Shown one piece after another: positions 9,859 to 19,780 of a stretch of DNA of 64,000 nt; the stretch's first letter is position 1, and every line of letters begins with the position of its first letter. This DNA is from Erythrobacter sp. JK5 (GTDB taxonomy: Bacteria > Pseudomonadota > Alphaproteobacteria > Sphingomonadales > Sphingomonadaceae): positions 496,001 to 560,000 of the forward strand of contig NZ_CP073577.1 of assembly GCF_018205975.1 (NCBI RefSeq), in the 5' to 3' direction. Under the pieces are notes generated by a model, which was not told where the DNA came from, did not search any database, and saw only the letters and a list, made by a program, of their open reading frames with translations. Position numbers and translations under genes: made by a program.

Positions 9859-10512
9859 ATGAAATTCTTCGTCGACACCGCAGAGATCGATGACATCAAG
9901 GAACTGGCCGCAACCGGCCTGCTCGACGGGGTCACCACCAACCCATCGCTGATCGCCAAGTCGGGCCGCGATTTCATGGAAGTGACCAGGGAAATCTGCG
10001 GGATCGTCGATGGACCGGTCAGCGCCGAAGTCGTCGCGCTCGATCACGCGACGATGATGAAAGAGGCCGAAGTGCTGCGCAAGATTGCGGACAACGTCTG
10101 CATCAAGGTGCCGCTGACGGTCGACGGGCTGAAGACCTGCAAGGCGCTGACCGAGGACGGAACGATGGTCAACGTCACGCTGTGTTTCTCGGCCAATCAG
10201 GCGCTGCTCGCGGCAAAGGCCGGGGCGACCTTCATTTCGCCCTTTGTCGGAAGGCACGACGACAACGGATTCGACGGGATGGACCTGATCGAGGATATCC
10301 GCCTCATCTACGACAATTACGCGTTCGAAACCGAAATCCTCGTCGCCAGCGTGCGCCACGTGACCCACGTGCTCGAGGCGGCGAAGATCGGGGCGGACGT
10401 CATGACCGCGCCGCCCAAGGTGATCCACGGCCTGTTCAAGCACGTGCTGACCGACAAGGGCATCGAGGGCTTCCTCAAGGACTGGGAAAAAACGGGACAG
10501 ACAATCGTTTGA
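9859..10512 (+). CDS. fsa: Fructose-6-phosphate aldolase / transaldolase-like protein
   Basis: A 217-residue member of the short transaldolase family (TalC/FSA). It starts [17 protein letters not shown] and has the phosphate and substrate motif TTNPSLI. The Schiff-base lysine is K83 in CIKVPLT, and the later block is [12 protein letters not shown]. The length fits FSA (about 220) rather than classical transaldolase (about 317). It interconverts sugar phosphates of the non-oxidative pentose phosphate pathway or cleaves fructose 6-phosphate; sequence alone does not separate the two activities. Two REP-like hairpins follow it directly. Confidence 0.9.
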   Translation: MKFFVDTAEIDDIKELAATGLLDGVTTNPSLIAKSGRDFMEVTREICGIVDGPVSAEVVALDHATMMKEAEVLRKIADNVCIKVPLTVDGLKTCKALTEDGTMVNVTLCFSANQALLAAKAGATFISPFVGRHDDNGFDGMDLIEDIRLIYDNYAFETEILVASVRHVTHVLEAAKIGADVMTAPPKVIHGLFKHVLTDKGIEGFLKDWEKTGQTIV

Positions 10513-10523
10513 TCGATCGTGAT

Positions 10524-10589
10524 CTCCTGCAAAAGCAGGAGTCCAGTTCGCAACGTCGCGATTCTGGGTTCCTGCTTCCGCAGGAACTC
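10524..10589. repeat. Pair of REP-like hairpins between fsa and cobT
   Basis: Two perfect stem-loops share the core CCTGC/GCAGG. CTCCTGC-aaaa-GCAGGAG lies at 10524-10541. GTTCCTGC-ttcc-GCAGGAAC lies at 10568-10587 and extends by a G-U and a G-C pair to 10566-10589. They look like a dispersed palindromic repeat and may also end the fsa transcript; there is no T tract. Confidence 0.55.
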
Positions 10590-10612
10590 ACGAGTTGCTA
10601 ACGAAAACTCAA

Positions 10613-12451
10613 ATGGCTGAAGAATCCCCTCTCGACAGGTTCAAGCAGGCGCTGACCGGAGCCGCGCGGGCGATCGCGCGCGATCCTGAGGTCGAGGTTG
10701 CCTGGAGCGCCGATGTGCCGGGCGCGGCGGGCAACCGCTTTCGCGTGCCGCTGCCCGGGCGCGACCTGCCGTCCGATCAGGTGACCGAGGCGCGCGGCTT
10801 TGCCGACAGCTTCGCGCTCAAGCTGCGCCATCACGATGCCGGGCTGCACGCGGTCGGCGCGCCGCCCGAGCCGGTGGCGCGCGCCTGCTACGATGCGATC
10901 GAGCAGGTCCGCTACGAGGCGCTGGGTGCCAACCGGTTCCAGGGCATCAGGGACAATCTCGACGCCGCGACCGAAATGCGCACCGCGACCGATCAGATCG
11001 TCCGCGCGCAGAATTCGTCCGAAGTACCGATCCAGACCGCGCTTGCCTTGATGCTGCGCGAGCAGCTGACCGGCGAGGCGATCCCGGAAAAGGCCCGCGC
11101 CGGGATCGATCTGGTGCGCGATTTCATCGAGGATACGGTCGGCAAGGATTTCGCCGCGCTCGGCACCAGCCTCAACGATCAGGAAGCGTTCCAGAAACTC
11201 GCGCTCGACATGCTGCGCGAGCTCGATCTCACGCGCCCCACCGACGCGCCCGACGAGGCCGACAACGATGACGGCGAAGACGACGAGGGCGCCGACGACG
11301 ACCAGTCGGGCGACGAGCAGAACGAAGGCGACGCCGATCCGCAGGCCGCCGAGCTCGCCGGCGAAATGGCCGAGGGCGAAGGCGAGGGCGACAGCGACAG
11401 CGAATTCGCGCCCGATGACGACATGCAGGACGGCGAGCCGGGCGAAGAGGGCGACGCTTCCAACGCGCCGGTGCGGCCCAACCGCCCGCAGGCCGAGATT
11501 CCCGAGGGGCTCAATTACACCTACTTCACCGACCGTTTCGACGAGGTGATCGAAGCGCCCGAGCTGTGCGATGCCGAGGAACTCGACCGGCTGCGCGCCT
11601 ATCTCGACAGCCAGCTGACCGGGTTGCAGGGCGTGGTGACGCGGCTCGCCAACCGGCTCCAGCGCCGCCTGATGGCGCAGCAGAACCGCAGCTGGGATTT
11701 CGACCAGGAAGAGGGCGTGCTCGACGCCGCGCGGCTTTCGCGCGTGGTCGTCTCGCCCGGCACGGCGCTGTCCTACAAGGTCGAACGCGATGTCGATTTC
11801 AAGGACACGGTGGTTACGCTGCTGATCGACAATTCCGGCTCGATGCGCGGGCGTCCGATCAGCATCGCCGCGATCAGCGCCGATATCCTGGCGCGCACGC
11901 TCGAGCGCTGCGGGGTCAAGACCGAGATCCTCGGCTTCACCACCCGTGCGTGGAAGGGCGGGCAGTCGCGCGAAGCGTGGCTTGCGGATGGCAAGCCGCA
12001 AAATCCCGGTCGTTTGAACGACTTGCGGCACATCATTTACAAGCAGGCTGACGAGCCATGGCGGAGGGCGCGGCGCAATCTCGGCCTGATGATGCGCGAG
12101 GGGCTGCTCAAGGAGAACATCGACGGCGAAGCGCTGATGTGGGCGCATTCGCGCCTGATGGCCCGCCCCGAGGAACGCCGCATCCTGATGGTGATCTCGG
12201 ATGGCGCGCCGGTGGACGACAGCACGCTGAGCGTAAACAGCGCGGGCTATCTCGAAGCGCATCTGCGCGGCGTGATCGAATGGATCGAAGCGCGCTCACC
12301 GGTGCAACTCGTCGCCATCGGCATCGGCCACGACGTGACTCGGTACTATCGCCGCGCTGTGACGATCATGGATGTAGAGCAACTCGGCGGCACGATCATG
12401 GAGCAGCTTGCGGAACTGTTCGAGGATGAAAAGGGTAAGGGGCGGCGATAA
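10613..12451 (+). CDS. cobT: Cobaltochelatase subunit CobT
   Basis: A 612-residue CobT, the von Willebrand A partner of the AAA+ ATPase CobS in aerobic cobalt insertion into hydrogenobyrinate diamide. The N-terminal domain spans about 1-200. A very acidic linker follows (runs of Asp/Glu such as [12 protein letters not shown]). The C-terminal vWA domain has a MIDAS motif, [14 protein letters not shown] 10613 ([10 protein letters not shown]) was chosen over the in-frame TTG-type start at 10595, which overlaps the preceding repeat region. CobS and CobN are not in this window. A small membrane protein gene follows 5 bases later. Confidence 0.92.
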   Translation: MAEESPLDRFKQALTGAARAIARDPEVEVAWSADVPGAAGNRFRVPLPGRDLPSDQVTEARGFADSFALKLRHHDAGLHAVGAPPEPVARACYDAIEQVRYEALGANRFQGIRDNLDAATEMRTATDQIVRAQNSSEVPIQTALALMLREQLTGEAIPEKARAGIDLVRDFIEDTVGKDFAALGTSLNDQEAFQKLALDMLRELDLTRPTDAPDEADNDDGEDDEGADDDQSGDEQNEGDADPQAAELAGEMAEGEGEGDSDSEFAPDDDMQDGEPGEEGDASNAPVRPNRPQAEIPEGLNYTYFTDRFDEVIEAPELCDAEELDRLRAYLDSQLTGLQGVVTRLANRLQRRLMAQQNRSWDFDQEEGVLDAARLSRVVVSPGTALSYKVERDVDFKDTVVTLLIDNSGSMRGRPISIAAISADILARTLERCGVKTEILGFTTRAWKGGQSREAWLADGKPQNPGRLNDLRHIIYKQADEPWRRARRNLGLMMREGLLKENIDGEALMWAHSRLMARPEERRILMVISDGAPVDDSTLSVNSAGYLEAHLRGVIEWIEARSPVQLVAIGIGHDVTRYYRRAVTIMDVEQLGGTIMEQLAELFEDEKGKGRR

Positions 12452-12456
12452 TCACA

Positions 12457-12732
12457 ATGGACGGTTTGATGATCGGCTTGGGGATCACGATCCTTGCTTT
12501 GGCGATACCGGCAATCATTCGACCTGAGTCACTGCACAAGGAATCGCTCAGGAATCGGAACAGAAGGCTTGAAGAACTGCGCAACGGTGCTCCCGAACGG
12601 TACTTCGAGGAGCAGCGTGAGCTGGAAGCCTATCGCCCGCGGTTCGATCCGAGCAGCCGGACCATCAGGGCGTTGGGGTTTGTCGGTGTGACCCTCGGCG
12701 TCCTGTCGTTGTTTCAGGGAATTTCTCAATGA
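12457..12732 (+). CDS. Small membrane protein of unknown function
   Basis: A 91-residue protein I do not recognise. It has a hydrophobic N-terminal segment (LMIGLGITILALAIPAII), a charged middle rich in Arg and Glu (SLRNRNRRLEELRNGAPERYFEEQRELEAY), and a second hydrophobic segment near the end (LGFVGVTLGVLSLFQGI). This predicts two membrane helices around a soluble loop. It starts 5 bases after cobT, and its stop codon overlaps the nitroreductase ATG by the ATGA arrangement, so all three are probably translated from one message. Such coupling supports it as a real gene. Confidence 0.65.
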   Translation: MDGLMIGLGITILALAIPAIIRPESLHKESLRNRNRRLEELRNGAPERYFEEQRELEAYRPRFDPSSRTIRALGFVGVTLGVLSLFQGISQ

Positions 12733-13391
12733 ACGTAACCGAAGCCGTCACCACCCGTCGCTCCGTACGCGAATTTCTCGACAAGCCGGTTGAGTTCGAC
12801 ACGCTTCGGCGGGTGATGGACAAGGCGCGCTGGGCGGCTTCGGGGTGCAATTACCAGCCGTGGCAAGCCTCGATCCTCACCGGCGAGCCGCTCAAGGACT
12901 TGCAGGCGAAGATCACCTCCACGCCGCCGCAAGAGCTCGAATACGATTGGGACGCGCCCAAGGCCGAAGACGCCTACAAGGAGCGGCTCTACGGCATTTC
13001 CAAGGGCATGTTCGACGCGCTTGAGATCGCGCGCGACGATGGCGCGGCGCGGATGGCGGCGATGGGCCGCAACGCCACCAGCTTCGATGCGCCTGCGGTG
13101 ATGTTCGTCTATTTCCCGCGGCTGATGAAGGAGCCGCAATGGTCGGACACCGGCATGTGGCTTCAGACGGTCGCGCTGCTGCTGCGCGAGGAGGGGCTGG
13201 ACAGCTGCTTCCAGGAATTCATGGCCTACTATGCCAACGTGATCCGCGACCACCTCGGCCTCGACCACGAGCGCACCATGTTCTTCTGCGGCATGGCGAT
13301 CGGCTATCGCGATCCGGATGCGCCGGTGAACAATTTCGAGCGCGAGCGCGTGCCGCTCGAGAACCAAGTGAAGTTCCTCGGCTGGGATTGA
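12729..13391 (+). CDS. Nitroreductase family FMN oxidoreductase
   Basis: A 220-residue member of the nitroreductase fold, with the family opening AVTTRRSVREFLDKPV (FMN phosphate-binding Arg and Ser) and ARWAASGCNYQPWQ. The LQTVALLLREEGLDSC block and a late C-terminal FCGMAIGYRDPDAPVN complete the pattern. These enzymes reduce nitro-aromatics, quinones or related substrates with NAD(P)H and work as dimers. Its start overlaps the upstream small gene (ATGA). The physiological substrate is unknown. Confidence 0.9.
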   Translation: MNVTEAVTTRRSVREFLDKPVEFDTLRRVMDKARWAASGCNYQPWQASILTGEPLKDLQAKITSTPPQELEYDWDAPKAEDAYKERLYGISKGMFDALEIARDDGAARMAAMGRNATSFDAPAVMFVYFPRLMKEPQWSDTGMWLQTVALLLREEGLDSCFQEFMAYYANVIRDHLGLDHERTMFFCGMAIGYRDPDAPVNNFERERVPLENQVKFLGWD

Positions 13392-13424
13392 CCGAAGCCG
13401 CGCAGGGCATCAAAGCGCCACGCC

Positions 13425-14903
13425 ATGACCGACGCGCCTTTACGATTGTTCAACTCGCTCACCCGCGAAATCGAAACCTTCACCCCCGTCCATCCGGGCG
13501 AGGCGCGGGTCTACACCTGCGGGCCGACGGTCTACAATTACCAGCATATCGGGAATATGCGCGCCTATGTGTTTGCCGATACGCTGGGACGGACTCTGCA
13601 ATACAAGGGCTACAAGCTTACCCACGTCATCAACATCACCGATGTCGGCCATCTGACCTCCGACGCCGATGAGGGCGAGGACAAGATGGAGAAGATGGCC
13701 GCCTCGCAGGGCAAGTCGGCGTGGGATATCGCGCGGTTCTATCAGGAAGATTTCGAGCGCGATCTGGCGCGATTGAACGTTCAGAAAAAACAGCACCCAC
13801 GCGCCACCGAATATGTCGAGGCGATGATCGCCTGGGGCGAGCGGATGGCCGACAAGCATTGCTACGAACTCGACAGCGGCCTTTATTTCGACGTTGCGAC
13901 GGTCGAGGACTACGGGCGGCTGGCTCGCGCTGTGACCGACGAGGGCGAAGGCCGGATCGACACGGTCGAAGGCAAGCGCAACGCCGCCGACTTCGCGATC
14001 TGGCGCAAGACCCCGCCGGGCGAGAAGCGCCAGATGGAATGGGACTCGCCATGGGGGAAGGGCGCTCCTGGGTGGCACCTCGAATGCTCGGTCATGGGCG
14101 AGAAGCTGCTGGGCTTCCCGTTCGACATTCACACCGGCGGGATCGACCACCGCGAAATCCACCACCCCAACGAGATTGCGCAGAACCAGGCGTTTTGCTG
14201 CACCGATGGCCTGCACGTGGCGGAAAACTCCGGCGCGCGGATCTGGATGCACAACAACTTCCTAGTCGAGCGCAGCGGCAAGATGAGCAAGTCCTCAGGC
14301 GAGTTCCTGCGGCTGCAATTGCTGGTCGACAGGGGCTACCACCCGCTCGCCTATCGTCTGATGTGCCTGCAGGCGCATTACCGCAGCGAGCTGGAGTTCA
14401 GCTGGGAAGGGCTGGAGGCAGCGTTCACGCGCTTGAAGCGGATGGTCATGGCGGTCGAGAAGTTGAAGGCGCGTCATGCCGATCGCGGCGAAAAGGTCGT
14501 CTATGGCGACGCTTGGGAACGGCATCCCAAAAGCCGGGAGTTGCTGGAAGCGTTCAACGCGGCGATTGCGAATGACCTCAATACTTCCGAAGCGCTGGTC
14601 CTCGCCGAACAGCTTCTGGCCCTGAAAAAGGGCGACACGCATTGCGTACTCTCCGGGCTGGGATCGATCGATTCGGTCCTCGGTCTCGGTCTGATCGACC
14701 TGACCCGCACCGACCTGCGCATCCGCCCCAAGAACGCCGAAATCACCGAAGCTGAGATCGAGGACGCGCTCGCCCGCCGTGCCGCTGCGCGTGCGGAGAA
14801 AGACTTCGCCACCTCCGACGCGATCCGGGATGAGCTCGCCGCCAAGGGTGTCGAGGTGATGGATGGCGATCCGCTCGGCTGGGAGTGGAAGCTCGCCCGC
14901 TAG
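13425..14903 (+). CDS. cysS: Cysteinyl-tRNA synthetase
   Basis: A 492-residue class I aminoacyl-tRNA synthetase charging tRNA-Cys. The zinc site starts at C32 (YTCGPTVYN), the HIGH-type signature is HIGN at 41-44, and KMSKS is at 286-290. Further zinc ligands are in WHLECS and the HHPNE block. The length is in the family's usual range (about 460-500). The stop codon TAG forms a CTAG palindrome shared with the stop of the convergent oxygenase gene. Confidence 0.97.
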   Translation: MTDAPLRLFNSLTREIETFTPVHPGEARVYTCGPTVYNYQHIGNMRAYVFADTLGRTLQYKGYKLTHVINITDVGHLTSDADEGEDKMEKMAASQGKSAWDIARFYQEDFERDLARLNVQKKQHPRATEYVEAMIAWGERMADKHCYELDSGLYFDVATVEDYGRLARAVTDEGEGRIDTVEGKRNAADFAIWRKTPPGEKRQMEWDSPWGKGAPGWHLECSVMGEKLLGFPFDIHTGGIDHREIHHPNEIAQNQAFCCTDGLHVAENSGARIWMHNNFLVERSGKMSKSSGEFLRLQLLVDRGYHPLAYRLMCLQAHYRSELEFSWEGLEAAFTRLKRMVMAVEKLKARHADRGEKVVYGDAWERHPKSRELLEAFNAAIANDLNTSEALVLAEQLLALKKGDTHCVLSGLGSIDSVLGLGLIDLTRTDLRIRPKNAEITEAEIEDALARRAAARAEKDFATSDAIRDELAAKGVEVMDGDPLGWEWKLAR

Positions 14904-15517
14904 CCGGATCGCGCCGCTCCCGCCGGGCGGTTGCGGTGGAGCCAGCAATTGATAGAGAACCGCCCGTCGGCAAAGGCGTCTCCCGGAACCGCGGTACGGT
15001 TGACTTCGTGCGGGGCGATCGAGGTGAACACCACCAGCCGATCGTGCCTGGGTTCGATCGCCAGCCTCTCCTCCCCCACCAGCGCGTGCAGGATCAGCTC
15101 GCCGCCCGAAAACGCCTGCGGCTCGCGATGGAAGTAGTAGACCGCGCTGACGATCCGGTCGGTGGGGGTGTCCAGCACCTTGGTGCGGGTGTCGATGTGG
15201 CGGATGAAATGACCACCGTCGCGGGTCGCCACCAACTCGATCTCCATCTGGTCGGGGCGAAACCCGGCGCTGCCCGCGCCGCTCACGATCTCTTCGATCC
15301 GGCTTTCAATCGCAGCGCGAAACCCCTTGCGCTGCGCCTTCCAGTCGCCTTCGAACCGGAACGAATGGCGGCTTTCGGAGCGCACCCCGGATCCGGATTC
15401 GTTGTTGTAGACCAGCGAGGGGGAAAACCCCGCCTCGTTGGCGAGCGCGAAATCGAGCAGGTCCTGCGCTGCAGCTGCGCCGAGGAACCCGTCGATGATG
15501 CAGTGGCTTGCCAGCAT
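14900..15517 (-). CDS. 2OG-Fe(II) oxygenase, prolyl 4-hydroxylase type
   Basis: This 205-residue protein has the double-stranded beta-helix oxygenase pattern. HID in FIRHIDTR supplies the first His and the Asp, IAPHEVNRT supplies the distal His, and a downstream Arg (DGRFSIN) fits the 2-oxoglutarate anchor. SAVYYFHREPQAFSGGELIL is typical of the P4H/PiuC type. It would hydroxylate a protein or small molecule in the cytoplasm; the substrate is unknown. ATG 15517 was preferred to the upstream 15547 start because the family sequence begins at CIIDGFL. Its stop overlaps the cysS stop. Confidence 0.8.
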   Translation of the reverse strand: MLASHCIIDGFLGAAAAQDLLDFALANEAGFSPSLVYNNESGSGVRSESRHSFRFEGDWKAQRKGFRAAIESRIEEIVSGAGSAGFRPDQMEIELVATRDGGHFIRHIDTRTKVLDTPTDRIVSAVYYFHREPQAFSGGELILHALVGEERLAIEPRHDRLVVFTSIAPHEVNRTAVPGDAFADGRFSINCWLHRNRPAGAARSG

Positions 15518-15579
15518 CCCCCGACTAGTGCAGCGCTCCCGATGCAAGTCAAGCGCGGGCAGGGCGGGAGAGCCGATCG

Positions 15580-16530
15580 ATGACCAGTTCCAGGACGACC
15601 CTTGCGATATCGGGCCTGATCCGCCCGCTGCTCGAGCCGCGCCTGCCCGACGATCTCGACGTGCGCTGGTTCATGACCCACGACGAGGCGCTGGAAGCGG
15701 TCACGGGCGCCGAGATCGGCTGGTTCGATTCCAACAACACCGACGACATGGTCAAATCGCTGATGGCGGCGACCGATCTCAAGTGGCTCAATTCGATCTA
15801 TGCGGGTCTCGATTTCCTGCCGATGGACGTGCTGATCGAGCGCGGGATCACGGTGACCAATGGGGCCGGGATCAACGCCATCACCATCGCCGAATACGTG
15901 GTGATGGGTATGCTCACCATCGCCAAGGGCTATCGCGACGTGGTGCGCGCGCAGGATCGCAGGGACTGGCTGCTCGACAGCCCGGGCAAGCGCGAGCTTG
16001 CGGGGTCGAAGGCGCTGCTGCTCGGCTACGGTGCGATCGGCCAGCTGATCGAGCCGCGGCTCGAAGCGTTCGATGTCGAGGTGACGGTGGTGCGCCGCAG
16101 CGGCGGCGAGGGCGTGCTGACCCCCGACGAATGGCGCGGGAAGCTGGGCGAATTCGACTGGATCATCCTCGCCGTCCCCGCCACGCCCGAAACCGAGGGC
16201 ATGATCGGTGCGGATGAACTGGCGGCGATGAAATCGGACGCGGTGATCGTCAACATCGCGCGCGGCAGTGTGATCGACCAGCCGGCGCTGATCGACGCGC
16301 TCAAGGGCAAGCAGATCGGCGGCGCGTTTCTCGACGTGACCACGCCCGAACCGCTGCCGCAAGACCATGAGCTCTGGACGCTCGACAACGCGCATGTCAC
16401 CATGCACCTGTCGGGCCGCGCGCAGGACAAGATGTTCCTGCGCAGCGCCGAACGCTTTCTCGACAATCTTGCAAAGTATCGCCGGGGCGAGCCGATCGGG
16501 CCGATCTTCGATCCCAAGCTCGGCTATTGA
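15580..16530 (+). CDS. D-2-hydroxyacid dehydrogenase, NAD-binding
   Basis: A 316-residue member of the D-isomer 2-hydroxyacid dehydrogenase family. The Rossmann motif GYGAIGQLIE sits after a split catalytic domain. NIARGSVIDQPALI is the classic signature, and the catalytic His is in HVTMHLSGRA. It reduces a 2-oxoacid to a D-2-hydroxyacid or the reverse. It lies just upstream of an acetolactate synthase-like gene and an aldehyde dehydrogenase on the same strand (gaps of 93 and 20 bases), so they may act on a shared oxoacid; that link is inference. Confidence 0.88.
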   Translation: MTSSRTTLAISGLIRPLLEPRLPDDLDVRWFMTHDEALEAVTGAEIGWFDSNNTDDMVKSLMAATDLKWLNSIYAGLDFLPMDVLIERGITVTNGAGINAITIAEYVVMGMLTIAKGYRDVVRAQDRRDWLLDSPGKRELAGSKALLLGYGAIGQLIEPRLEAFDVEVTVVRRSGGEGVLTPDEWRGKLGEFDWIILAVPATPETEGMIGADELAAMKSDAVIVNIARGSVIDQPALIDALKGKQIGGAFLDVTTPEPLPQDHELWTLDNAHVTMHLSGRAQDKMFLRSAERFLDNLAKYRRGEPIGPIFDPKLGY

Positions 16531-16623
16531 AGCGCGTCGCGTATCCGCCGCAGCGGTTTGCGCGAAACGATTGGCGGGTTCGCCCGTTGATACGGTGTCA
16601 ATCCGCCATAGGAGAGCGCCCGA

Positions 16624-18312
16624 ATGTCCGACACTCCGAACCAGACCAGAAAGGCGTCCGACCTGCTGGTCGAATGCCTCGAAGCCGAAGGGGTCGAATA
16701 CATCTTCGGGGTGCCGGGCGAAGAAAACCTCGACCTGCTCGAAAGCCTGGCGGATTCTTCGATAAAGCTGGTGCTGACCCGGCACGAGCAGGGCGCGGGC
16801 TTCATGGCCGCAACCTACGGACGGCACACCGGCAAGGCGGGCGTGTGCCTCGCGACGCTCGGCCCGGGCGCGACCAATCTGGTGACCGCGATGGCGTATG
16901 GCCAGCTGGGCGGGATGCCGATGCTGGCGATCACCGGGCAGAAACCGATCAAGCATTCGAAACAGGGCCGATTCCAGATTCTCGACGTGGTCGACATGAT
17001 GGGACCGCTGACCAAGTTCACCCATCAGCTGGCAAGCGGCGACAACATTCCCAGCCGGGTGCGCGAGGCGTTCCGGCTGGCCGAGGAGGAAAAGCCCGGC
17101 GCGGTACATCTCGAACTGCCCGAGGATATCGCGACCGAGGAGACCGACAGCCGCCCGATCCCGGCGAGCCAGGCGCGCCGCCCCTCGGCCGAAGCCAAGG
17201 CGGTGCGGCAGGCGGTCGAGGCGATCGAAGCCGCGAAGGCTCCGGTGCTGGTGGTCGCGGCGGGCGCGAACCGGCGGATGACCTGCAAGATGCTGCGCGA
17301 ATTCGTCGAGAAGACCGGTATCCCGTTCGTTACCACGCAGATGGGCAAGGGTGTGCTCGACGAACGGCACCCGCTGTTCCTGGGCTGCGCGGCGCTGTCT
17401 TCGGGCGATTTCTGCCACCGCGCGATCGAGGACGCGGACCTCGTCATCAATGTCGGCCACGACGTGATCGAAAAGCCGCCGTTCTTCATGACCGATGCGT
17501 TCGAGGGCGATGCGCGCGGACAGACCGACAAGGTCGTCCACATCTCGAACACCACCGCCGAAGTCGATCCGGTCTATTTCCCGCAAATCGAGGTGATTGG
17601 CGATATTGCCAACGCGATCTGGCAGATCAAGGAAGCGGTGACGCCGCAGGAGACGTGGGACTTCACCCGCATGCTCGAATATCGCCAGGCCGAACACGCG
17701 CATTCCACGCCGCTGGAAGAGGACGAGCGGTTCCCGATCTTTCCGCCGCATCTGGTGTGGCAGGTGCGCCGCGCAATGCCCGAGGACGGCATCATCTGCC
17801 TCGACAACGGGATCTACAAAATCTGGTTCGCGCGCAATTACACTGCGTATCGGCCCAATACCGTGCTGCTCGACAACGCGCTGGCGAGCATGGGCGCGGG
17901 GTTGCCGAGCGCGATGATGAGCGCGATGCTCTACCCCGATCGCCGGGTGATGGCGATCTGCGGCGACGGTGGGTTCATGATGAATTCGCAGGAGCTGGAA
18001 ACCGCCGTGCGGCTGGGGCTGAACCTGACCGTGCTGATCTTGCGCGACGATGCCTACGGCATGATCCGCTGGAAACAGAAAAACATGGGGTTCGAGGATT
18101 ACGGCCTCAAATTCGGCAATCCCGATTTCGTCGAATACGCGGCCAGCTACGGCGCGCACGGCCACCGGGTGACCAGCAGCGAACACCTCGCCGATGTGCT
18201 CGCCCAGGCCGGCGAGGGCGGGGGCGTGCACGTGATCGATTGCCCGGTCGACTATTCGGAGAACGACCGCATCCTGAACCACGAGATCAAGGAACTGAGC
18301 GCGGCGCTGTAG
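16624..18312 (+). CDS. Thiamine diphosphate enzyme annotated as acetolactate synthase large subunit
   Basis: A 562-residue ThDP-dependent enzyme. The N-terminal PYR domain has the catalytic Glu (TRHEQGAGFMAATYGR). A central FAD/Rossmann-like domain follows. The C-terminal PP domain has the GDG motif near residue 447 (CGDGGFMMNSQELET...LRDDAYGM). It resembles catabolic acetolactate synthases: no regulatory small subunit gene is adjacent. It would condense two pyruvates to acetolactate, or decarboxylate a related oxoacid. An aldehyde dehydrogenase starts 20 bases downstream, suggesting that an aldehyde product is also possible. The exact reaction is not fixed by sequence. Confidence 0.82.
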   Translation: MSDTPNQTRKASDLLVECLEAEGVEYIFGVPGEENLDLLESLADSSIKLVLTRHEQGAGFMAATYGRHTGKAGVCLATLGPGATNLVTAMAYGQLGGMPMLAITGQKPIKHSKQGRFQILDVVDMMGPLTKFTHQLASGDNIPSRVREAFRLAEEEKPGAVHLELPEDIATEETDSRPIPASQARRPSAEAKAVRQAVEAIEAAKAPVLVVAAGANRRMTCKMLREFVEKTGIPFVTTQMGKGVLDERHPLFLGCAALSSGDFCHRAIEDADLVINVGHDVIEKPPFFMTDAFEGDARGQTDKVVHISNTTAEVDPVYFPQIEVIGDIANAIWQIKEAVTPQETWDFTRMLEYRQAEHAHSTPLEEDERFPIFPPHLVWQVRRAMPEDGIICLDNGIYKIWFARNYTAYRPNTVLLDNALASMGAGLPSAMMSAMLYPDRRVMAICGDGGFMMNSQELETAVRLGLNLTVLILRDDAYGMIRWKQKNMGFEDYGLKFGNPDFVEYAASYGAHGHRVTSSEHLADVLAQAGEGGGVHVIDCPVDYSENDRILNHEIKELSAAL

Positions 18313-18332
18313 GGCCGCAAGCGAGAACCACC

Positions 18333-19772
18333 ATGCCCCAACTCAAAGACACATACCCGCTCTACCTCAACAACCGGGCCGAGCAGCCCAACACGGATCT
18401 GGCGGTGACCGACAAGTATACCGGCGAGGTCGCGTTCCGGGTCGCGCAGGCCGATGCCGAGACGATCGACCGGGCGATCGCCGGGGCGGTGAACGCCGCC
18501 GAACCGATGGCGAAACTTGCCAGCTACGAAAAGCAGGATGTGCTGATGCACTGCGTCAATCGCTTCAAGGAGCGGTTCGACGAGCTCGCCTATGCGCTGT
18601 GTGTCGAGGCCGGCAAGCCGATCAACGACAGCGAGGGCGAGGTCACCCGGCTGATCGACACCTTCCGCATCGCCGCCGAGGAATCGGTGCGCAATTACGG
18701 CGAGATCATGCCGCTCGACATCTCCGAGCGCGCGAAAGGCTATTCCTCGATGTGGAAGCGCTATCCGATCGGGCCGTGCAGCTTCATTTCGCCCTTCAAC
18801 TTCCCGCTCAATCTCGCCGCGCACAAGATTGCCCCCGCGCTCGCGGTCGGATGCCCGTTCATCATCAAGCCCGCTTCCAAGACCCCGCTGGGCACGATCA
18901 TCATCGGCGAAGTCTTGGCCGAGTGCGACGTGCTGCCGGAGGGCGCGTTTTCGGTGCTGCCCGCCAGCCGCGACGGCGCGGACCTGTTCACCGTGGACGA
19001 ACGGCTCAAACTGCTGAGCTTCACCGGCTCGCCCGCCGTCGGCTGGGAGCTGAAGGCGCGTGCGGGCAAGAAGAAGGTGATCCTCGAGCTCGGCGGCAAT
19101 GCGGCTGTGGTGGTCGATCACGACGCCGATCTCGACGACGCGCTCGAACGGATCATCTTCGGCGCGTTCTACCAGTCGGGCCAGTCCTGCATCGGGGTGC
19201 AGCGGATCATCATCCACGAGGACGTGTACGACCGCTTCAGGAAAATGCTGGTCGAAAAGACCAGAACGCTCGTCGCGGGCGATCCCAAGGATCGCGACAC
19301 CTTCATCGGCCCGATGATCTCGGAGGGAGAGGCGGAGCGGCTCAAGGGCTGGATCGACGAGGCCGTGGCAGGCGGCGCGACGCTGCTGACTGGCGGCGGA
19401 TTGTCGCGCGGCAACATGCTGGAGGCGACGCTGCTCGAGAACGTGCACCGCGACGCCCGCGCCTTGAACGACGAAGCCTTCGGCCCGCTGGCGATCCTGC
19501 AGAAATTCGGCACCTTCGACGAAGCGCTGGCCGAGGTGAACCGCTCGCAATTCGGGCTGCAGGCGGGAATCTTCACCCGCGACCTGTTCAAGATGTTCGA
19601 CGCGTGGGACCGGCTCGAAGTCGGCGGGATCGTCATCAACGACGTGCCCAGCTACCGGGTCGACAACATGCCTTATGGCGGGGTGAAGGATTCCGGCCTC
19701 GGCCGCGAAGGCATCCGCTTCGCGATGGAAGACATGAGCGAGATCCGGAACCTGATTGTAAGGCGGACTTGA
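18333..19772 (+). CDS. NAD(P)-dependent aldehyde dehydrogenase
   Basis: A 479-residue aldehyde dehydrogenase. The catalytic Glu is in LELGGNAAVVV, the nucleophilic Cys is in QSGQSCIGVQR, and NFPLNLAAHK and EAFGPLAI are family motifs. It oxidises an aldehyde to its acid. It has the length of the glyceraldehyde-3-phosphate/lactaldehyde-type subfamily. It begins 20 bases after the acetolactate synthase-like gene and likely shares its transcript. The upstream open frame that runs through it from 16527 is a shadow; MPQLKDTYPLYLNN at 18333 is the natural start. Confidence 0.9.
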   Translation: MPQLKDTYPLYLNNRAEQPNTDLAVTDKYTGEVAFRVAQADAETIDRAIAGAVNAAEPMAKLASYEKQDVLMHCVNRFKERFDELAYALCVEAGKPINDSEGEVTRLIDTFRIAAEESVRNYGEIMPLDISERAKGYSSMWKRYPIGPCSFISPFNFPLNLAAHKIAPALAVGCPFIIKPASKTPLGTIIIGEVLAECDVLPEGAFSVLPASRDGADLFTVDERLKLLSFTGSPAVGWELKARAGKKKVILELGGNAAVVVDHDADLDDALERIIFGAFYQSGQSCIGVQRIIIHEDVYDRFRKMLVEKTRTLVAGDPKDRDTFIGPMISEGEAERLKGWIDEAVAGGATLLTGGGLSRGNMLEATLLENVHRDARALNDEAFGPLAILQKFGTFDEALAEVNRSQFGLQAGIFTRDLFKMFDAWDRLEVGGIVINDVPSYRVDNMPYGGVKDSGLGREGIRFAMEDMSEIRNLIVRRT

Positions 19773-19780
19773 TTTCGTTT

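Noticed and set aside
15283..18282. A 999-codon open frame on the minus strand
   Set aside because: It covers the clear plus-strand dehydrogenase and ThDP genes; its composition is that of a complementary frame.
16527..18332. N-terminal 602 codons in frame with the aldehyde dehydrogenase
   Set aside because: This stretch is a shadow of the ThDP enzyme gene; the true start is ATG 18333 with family sequence.
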